A stretch of 32,437 nt of DNA from CAYMLL01 sp964390645 (GTDB lineage: Bacteria > Planctomycetota > UBA8108): assembly GCA_964390645.1 (NCBI GenBank), contig CAYMLL010000044.1, forward strand, positions 1-32,437, given 5' to 3'. Positions 28,838 to 32,437 of this stretch are shown piece after piece. The notes under the pieces were generated by a model. It saw only the letters and a list, made by a program, of their open reading frames with translations, searched no databases and had not been told where the DNA came from. Numbering within the stretch: the first letter of the stretch is position 1; the number at the start of each line of letters is the position of its first letter. Position numbers and translations under genes: made by a program.

Positions 28838-29032
28838 CTAGCTCCTCGAGTTGCGCACCACGGTCGACGCGGGCCAGTCGAAAGCTCGGGCCATCGGCCG
28901 GTCGAAAGGCTGCTCGCGGGTACGGAGATAGTAGCCGAGGACCACGGGATAATACAGGGCTCCCCGATCGCGAAGGGGGGTGACGACAGGGTTGACGGAA
29001 CAGGCGGGAAGGGCTGTTTCGACGCTCGCGCA

Positions 29033-29050
29033 GCGGCATTAGAATGCCGC
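29033..29050. promoter_or_regulatory. 18-bp inverted repeat between hemB and the JAMM gene
   Basis: GCGGCATTAGAATGCCGC has eight-base arms around AG. It lies 27 bases before the ATG at 29078 and contains TAGAAT (29040-29045), a possible -10 element; the -35 (TTTCGA, 29017-29022) is poor. A repressor bound here would cover that promoter. The symmetry is seen; the role is inferred. Confidence 0.45.
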
Positions 29051-29077
29051 GAGTCCACGAACACGCAGGAGAGCCCG

Positions 29078-29551
29078 ATGCCAGGCTTCCGGATCACGCG
29101 AACGGCCCACGATGCGATGACGGCGCGCGCCGAGGCCGACTACCCCGAGGAGACGTGCGGCTTCGTCTTCGGGGAGGACGACATGCTCGAAGTCTTGCCG
29201 ATGCGCAATATCCAGAACGAAATGCACGAGAAGCACCCCGAGCAGTTCTCGCGCGACTCGAGGACGGCTTACTACTTCGAGCCTGTCGAGATGCAACGTG
29301 TTCTCGACGAGAAGGAAAAGGCGGGCCTCCCCTTGCGCTCGATCTACCACTCCCATCCCGATCACGACTCGTACTTCTCCGAGACGGACAGCGACGCCGC
29401 CGCGCCCTTCGGCGAGCCGAGCTTCCCGGGGGTCGTCTACCTCGTCTACTCCGTCCGTGACGGCGAGGTGGCTGACGTCAAGGCCTTCGACTGGTCGACC
29501 GAGACGATGCGCTTCGTCGAGGTGCAGCTCGAGATCCACGACGACGCTTGA
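29078..29551 (+). CDS. JAMM (M67) metallopeptidase
   Basis: The product has 157 residues. The JAMM zinc motif is complete: HSHPDHDSYFSETD has His91, His93, Ser101 and Asp104, and the catalytic Glu25 is in YPEETCGFVFG. Length and motifs fit the small bacterial Mov34/MPN family, whose members release sulfur-carrier proteins of the ThiS/MoaD type or cleave ubiquitin-like tails. No carrier, E1-like or cysteine-synthase gene is adjacent, so the partner is not apparent. AGGAG six to seven bases before the ATG at 29078 supports the start. It is divergent from hemB. Downstream there is a run of eight G (29573-29580), then no clear terminator. Confidence 0.9.
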   Translation: MPGFRITRTAHDAMTARAEADYPEETCGFVFGEDDMLEVLPMRNIQNEMHEKHPEQFSRDSRTAYYFEPVEMQRVLDEKEKAGLPLRSIYHSHPDHDSYFSETDSDAAAPFGEPSFPGVVYLVYSVRDGEVADVKAFDWSTETMRFVEVQLEIHDDA

Positions 29552-29746
29552 CCTCGAGCTTCACCGTTGCCCGGGGGGGGCCGGACGGCGTAACGTCGTC
29601 GCTCGGGGCTCGTACGATCAGACGCGAGCCTGAAGTCCACCCGGACCTCGGATGCCGCGAACGCCTTGCCCACCCGACGCCGGGCCCGGTCGCAGTCCTG
29701 CGAGTGCGAAGGGAACAGCTCCCTCCGTGCTCGCGAACGGGAGTCG

Positions 29747-30898
29747 CTAGTCGAGCGGCTGTGGTGCCGAGACCTTCGTCACACGGCCCGTCAGCGTCTT
29801 CATGAACGCGACCAGGTCAGCTTTCTCCCGATCGGTGAGCACCAGCGCCCTCATCTTCTCGTCGAGGGGAAAAGCCGGGTCCTCGACCCCACCCTCGGCG
29901 TAGAAGTTGACGACGTCCTCGAGCGTCTTCACGGATCCGTCGTGCATGTAAGGGGCGGTGTCCGCCACGTTTCGGAGTGTCGGCGTCTTGTAGCGGCCCA
30001 TGTCCGCCTGCCTGCCGGTGACCGCACCGCGTCCCCTGTGCTCGTCGGGGTCGCCCGGATCCGCCGTCGACATGCCGACACCGACGTTGTGAAACGCCTC
30101 GTCCGTGAAGTTCGGACCCGAGTGACATGCGGAGCAGCGGCTCTTGTTGGTGTCGAAGAAGATCCTGCGACCCCGCTGCGCGGACGCCGACAGCGACCAC
30201 CGCCGCGGATCCCTCTTCCAGCGATCGTACGCCGAGTCGTAGGAGACGATCGTGCGCTCGAAGCTGGCAATCGCCTTCGTGATGCGGTCGATATCGACCT
30301 GCTCATCGCCGAACGCCGCTCTGAAGAGCGGCCCGTAGCCGGTGACCGCCGAGATCTTCCGGACCACGCTCTCGTGCGTATCACCCATCTCGACGCTCGA
30401 CTCGATCGGGGCACCCGCCTGCGCGGCGAGCGATGTCGCACGCCCGTCCCAGAACTGGGAGGTCCCGAAGATACGATTGACGACGGCCGGAACGTTGCGG
30501 CGGCCCTGCTGCCCGCCGATGCCTTCGGAGACGGTGAGGCCGTCCGTCCAGCCCGTCGACGGGCTGTGGCACGTCGCGCAAGCGATCTTCAGGTCCTTCG
30601 AGAGACGCGTGTCGAAGAAGAGGTAGCGGCCGAGGTTCGCCTTCTCTCGCGTCCACGGGTTCCCCTTCATGCTCTTCGTCGCCAGCGCTGCCAGGTAGCC
30701 CGAGCCGAGCGACTCGAGAACTTCGATCGTGAAGCTCTCGAAAGTGAGCTCTTCGATGTCCGACAGCGGCACGCGCTGCTCTGTCCCTCCGGCTTCCGAT
30801 CCGCTCGTGTCCTCGTCACCGCCGCAGCCGACGCAGCCGACGCAGATCGCGAACCACAGGCAAAGGAACGGCCGGACGTGAAACCGACGCTGGATCAC
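29747..30898 (-). CDS. Diheme cytochrome c peroxidase (MauG family), probable lipoprotein
   Basis: The product has 383 residues. An N-terminal hydrophobic segment ends in CVGCVGCGGDED, a likely lipobox. Two heme sites are present: CATCH (Cys107, Cys110, His111) and CSACH (Cys255, Cys258, His259). LGRYLFFDTRLSKD, RNVPAVVN and SQFWDGRA are the usual blocks of bacterial diheme peroxidases. YKTPTLRNVADTAPYMHDGS near the C-terminus carries the Met that ligates the second heme in this family. It should act in the periplasm, reducing hydrogen peroxide or oxidising a protein partner. The gene is third in a leftward row after the cupredoxin-like and small membrane protein genes, with 63 bases between, so the cupredoxin could be its electron partner. 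Confidence 0.9.
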   Translation of the reverse strand: MIQRRFHVRPFLCLWFAICVGCVGCGGDEDTSGSEAGGTEQRVPLSDIEELTFESFTIEVLESLGSGYLAALATKSMKGNPWTREKANLGRYLFFDTRLSKDLKIACATCHSPSTGWTDGLTVSEGIGGQQGRRNVPAVVNRIFGTSQFWDGRATSLAAQAGAPIESSVEMGDTHESVVRKISAVTGYGPLFRAAFGDEQVDIDRITKAIASFERTIVSYDSAYDRWKRDPRRWSLSASAQRGRRIFFDTNKSRCSACHSGPNFTDEAFHNVGVGMSTADPGDPDEHRGRGAVTGRQADMGRYKTPTLRNVADTAPYMHDGSVKTLEDVVNFYAEGGVEDPAFPLDEKMRALVLTDREKADLVAFMKTLTGRVTKVSAPQPLD

Positions 30899-30961
30899 CG
30901 CTCGCTTTCGCCACTCCTGATCTCGAGAATCCGTCTCGCCCGTCTCAACCGCTCGCCCTGC

Positions 30962-31831
30962 TCACCGTCTCGAGGATGCGAGCGGCTGAAATGAGAGGTT
31001 CAGCTCGGCAGCCTCTCCCGCCTTCACGGACAGCCGCCCTTGCCGCTCCCCGAGCTTCTCATGCCAGGCGACGAAGCGGTAGGCGCCCACCGGCACCTCC
31101 TCCATCGACGCTCGGCCGACGTCATCGGTGACGACGATGTACGGATTCTCGTGGACCCAGACGTACGCCCGCATCCAGCTGTGCACGTCGCACCTGACGG
31201 TGATCAGACCGGTCCGCTCGATCTTCTTGCCGCCGAAGATATCCGGGTCCTCGACGCTGGCCCTCGAAAAAGGCCAGTTGAAAAACTCGCCCCTCTCGTA
31301 CCACGGGTGCGTCGTATGCTGAATCGGATCCTCGTTACGAGCCTTGAAAAGTGCGCCGGTCACCGTGACGCTGACGTGCGGCTCAAAGGCGCATCCGGCA
31401 TTGCTGACGGAGACCTCCCTCGGAGGCTCCTTCCCCTGCGCGACATCAACGAGCCACACCACGACGTTCTTCAACCCGCCGCTGCCGGCGTCGACGATGA
31501 GCTCCCGGCTGAAGACCCTGCCGCCGCAGTAGCCGACGTCCGCCGTCACGGGGATCGGCGCCGGATCCGGCGCGTCCCCTTCGTAGCTCACGGACACGCG
31601 GATGCTGCCGCCGTCGACGACCGGCACCACCGTGTAGGATCTCCCGGAGCCGAGAGCCCGGCTGCCCCCGGTGACCTGGCCCCGCGGACCCGACGAGCCG
31701 TCCGCGGCAGTCTCGACAGCTCCTCCGCCAGGCGGCTGGACTCCGAGATCGCAGCCGGAAATCGAACCCAACACCGCCAGAAAGAGGCCACGCAGAGGCC
31801 ACGAGCACACGAAATCCCACGGCGGTCTCAT
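30962..31831 (-). CDS. Cupredoxin-like lipoprotein
   Basis: The ATG at 31831 gives 289 residues. LAVLGSISGC (Cys27) is a lipoprotein signal and lipobox. After a Gly/Ser-rich linker come PIPVTADVGYCGG, SVSNAGCAFEPHVSVTVTG, DPIQHTTHPWY, GLITVRCDVHSWMRAYVW and a C-terminal strand set VPVGAYRFVAWHEKLGE. The last parts resemble a plastocyanin/azurin-like fold with a possible copper site: His172 or His175, Cys214, His217, Met220 (C-x2-H-x2-M). Similar proteins in planctomycetes and deltaproteobacteria accompany diheme peroxidases. Its start overlaps the stop of the upstream gene in ATGA (31831-31828). Electron transfer to the downstream peroxidase is an inference. Confidence 0.78.
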   Translation of the reverse strand: MRPPWDFVCSWPLRGLFLAVLGSISGCDLGVQPPGGGAVETAADGSSGPRGQVTGGSRALGSGRSYTVVPVVDGGSIRVSVSYEGDAPDPAPIPVTADVGYCGGRVFSRELIVDAGSGGLKNVVVWLVDVAQGKEPPREVSVSNAGCAFEPHVSVTVTGALFKARNEDPIQHTTHPWYERGEFFNWPFSRASVEDPDIFGGKKIERTGLITVRCDVHSWMRAYVWVHENPYIVVTDDVGRASMEEVPVGAYRFVAWHEKLGERQGRLSVKAGEAAELNLSFQPLASSRR

Positions 31832-32265
31832 TCCGGCGCCTCCGCGAAGATGACGCCACACGCGTAACGCAGCACCAGCCAACCGAATAGCGACAGAGCT
31901 GCGAGCGCGACGCTCCACTTCGCGTTCGCGGAAATCCCGGACGGAACCTCGAGCAACAGAAGCCAGCCGCTGATGATGAACGCGATGGCGCCGGACGCGG
32001 GCAACAGCGACCATACGAGCTCGGCGGGAACTCGTGCCGCGGCGTCGGGCTCGACCGCGCCGGTGCACCACAAGAGCGCCACCAGAGCGAGCAGCAGCAG
32101 GTTCACAAGGCTCCACGTGATCGTCCACCGACCCGCACGCAGCTCGTCGAGATACGCGCCCGGCGGATCATCCTCGTAGTCGATGTCGGGAATGTGGCCA
32201 GGGACCGGACGATCGTCTTCGAGTTCGCGAGCGGAGCTCATCTTGGCGCTGCTTCGGCTGTCCAT
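31828..32265 (-). CDS. Small membrane protein, unknown function
   Basis: From the ATG at 32265 the product has 145 residues. The first 50 are hydrophilic and acidic (VPGHIPDIDYEDDPPGAYLD). Three hydrophobic segments follow: LVNLLLLALVALLW, SGAIAFIISGWLLLL and VALAALSLFGWLVLRYACGV. AGAGG directly precedes this ATG; the ATG at 32241 is an alternative start. The stop overlaps the start of the cupredoxin-like lipoprotein gene by four bases, making it the first gene of a three-gene operon with the peroxidase. No family is recognised. It may anchor or assemble the redox proteins. Confidence 0.72.
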   Translation of the reverse strand: MDSRSSAKMSSARELEDDRPVPGHIPDIDYEDDPPGAYLDELRAGRWTITWSLVNLLLLALVALLWCTGAVEPDAAARVPAELVWSLLPASGAIAFIISGWLLLLEVPSGISANAKWSVALAALSLFGWLVLRYACGVIFAEAPE

Positions 32266-32296
32266 CCTCTGACGTGAGCGGTATTCTATCGCTCTT

Positions 32297-32314
32297 GAGG
32301 GGCGCGCGCCCCTC
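32297..32314. promoter_or_regulatory. 18-bp perfect palindrome between divergent operon and glyA
   Basis: GAGGGGCGCGCGCCCCTC is perfectly self-complementary. It lies 32 bases past the start of the leftward redox operon and 33 bases before the glyA ATG. AT-rich TATTCTA (32282-32288) beside it could hold a -10 on either strand. It may be an operator shared by both units or a leader hairpin of glyA. Confidence 0.45.
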
Positions 32315-32347
32315 GATTTCGCACTTCTGAAACGAATCCACAAGACC

Positions 32348-32437
32348 ATGTCCGACCTCTCCTCCCTGAGCCATGTCGACCCCGCGATCCACGACCTGAT
32401 CCGCCGGGAGGAGGAGAGACAGGACCTCTCCATCCGC
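32348..32437 (+). CDS. glyA: Serine hydroxymethyltransferase, N-terminal 30 codons
   Basis: The first 30 residues are visible: MSDLSSLSHVDPAIHDLIRR, then EEERQDLSIR. D-P-x-(I/V)-x-x-x-I-x-x-E-x-x-R-Q is the conserved N-terminus of serine hydroxymethyltransferase, just before the I-A-S-E-N block that lies beyond the window. The enzyme converts serine and tetrahydrofolate to glycine and methylene-tetrahydrofolate using pyridoxal phosphate. The gene runs off the right edge. No strong Shine-Dalgarno precedes the ATG. Confidence 0.8.
   Translation, partial: MSDLSSLSHVDPAIHDLIRREEERQDLSIR

Overview
The window looks like a piece of a metagenome-assembled bacterial genome of high GC content, most plausibly from Planctomycetota or a close relative in the PVC superphylum. 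Three kinds of evidence support this. Two proteins carry the Pirellula/Verrucomicrobium-type heme-binding module fused to or paired with beta-propellers (2525-4875 and 11609-14923). A secreted subtilase ends in paired dockerin-like calcium loops (24711-26819). An exosortase-type O-glycan ligase is present (964-2301). Ribosome binding sites are often weak. Three runs of N (16203-16302, 19903-20002, 26916-26925) show scaffolding; two sit at tandem repeats and the third breaks a transporter gene. Taxonomy is an inference from gene content, not from a marker gene.

Left part (1-9545): the 3' end of an unrecognised protein gene; an O-antigen-ligase-like membrane protein; a coupled pair for a membrane-anchored sugar-dehydrogenase-like propeller and a diheme cytochrome c; two gene-poor stretches (4876-5673 and 5995-6677) around a small hypothetical gene; a SprT-like/DUF2786 metalloprotease whose ribosome binding site is a GGAA microsatellite; and a YndJ/DUF1990-like membrane protein.

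Middle (9546-20456): a divergent Nramp-like transporter faces away from a large propeller-HEAT-cytochrome protein that is followed closely by an MFS transporter. A 17-bp minisatellite lies between the MFS gene and a small winged-helix gene. Divergent from the latter is an archaeal/eukaryotic-type tRNA pseudouridine synthase Pus10, overlapped by a double SRPBCC (AHSA1) gene and followed by a PfkB/HldE-like kinase that runs into an assembly gap. After the gap comes a second, related 17-bp minisatellite. Between it and the SNF2 gene is a probable stand-alone structured RNA gene on the minus strand, with a near-consensus sigma-70 promoter and a terminator hairpin.

Right part (20457-32437): a SNF2-family helicase with a very long repeat-rich disordered N-terminus; the subtilase; an EamA transporter gene broken by a misassembled 10-N junction and coupled to hemB (porphobilinogen synthase); a JAMM/M67 metallopeptidase; a three-gene operon of a diheme cytochrome c peroxidase, a cupredoxin-like lipoprotein and a small membrane protein; and the first 30 codons of glyA.

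The most notable items are the bacterial Pus10, the unassigned RNA gene at about 20112-20386, the pair of related 17-bp minisatellites in convergent intergenic regions, and the microsatellite that doubles as a Shine-Dalgarno site.
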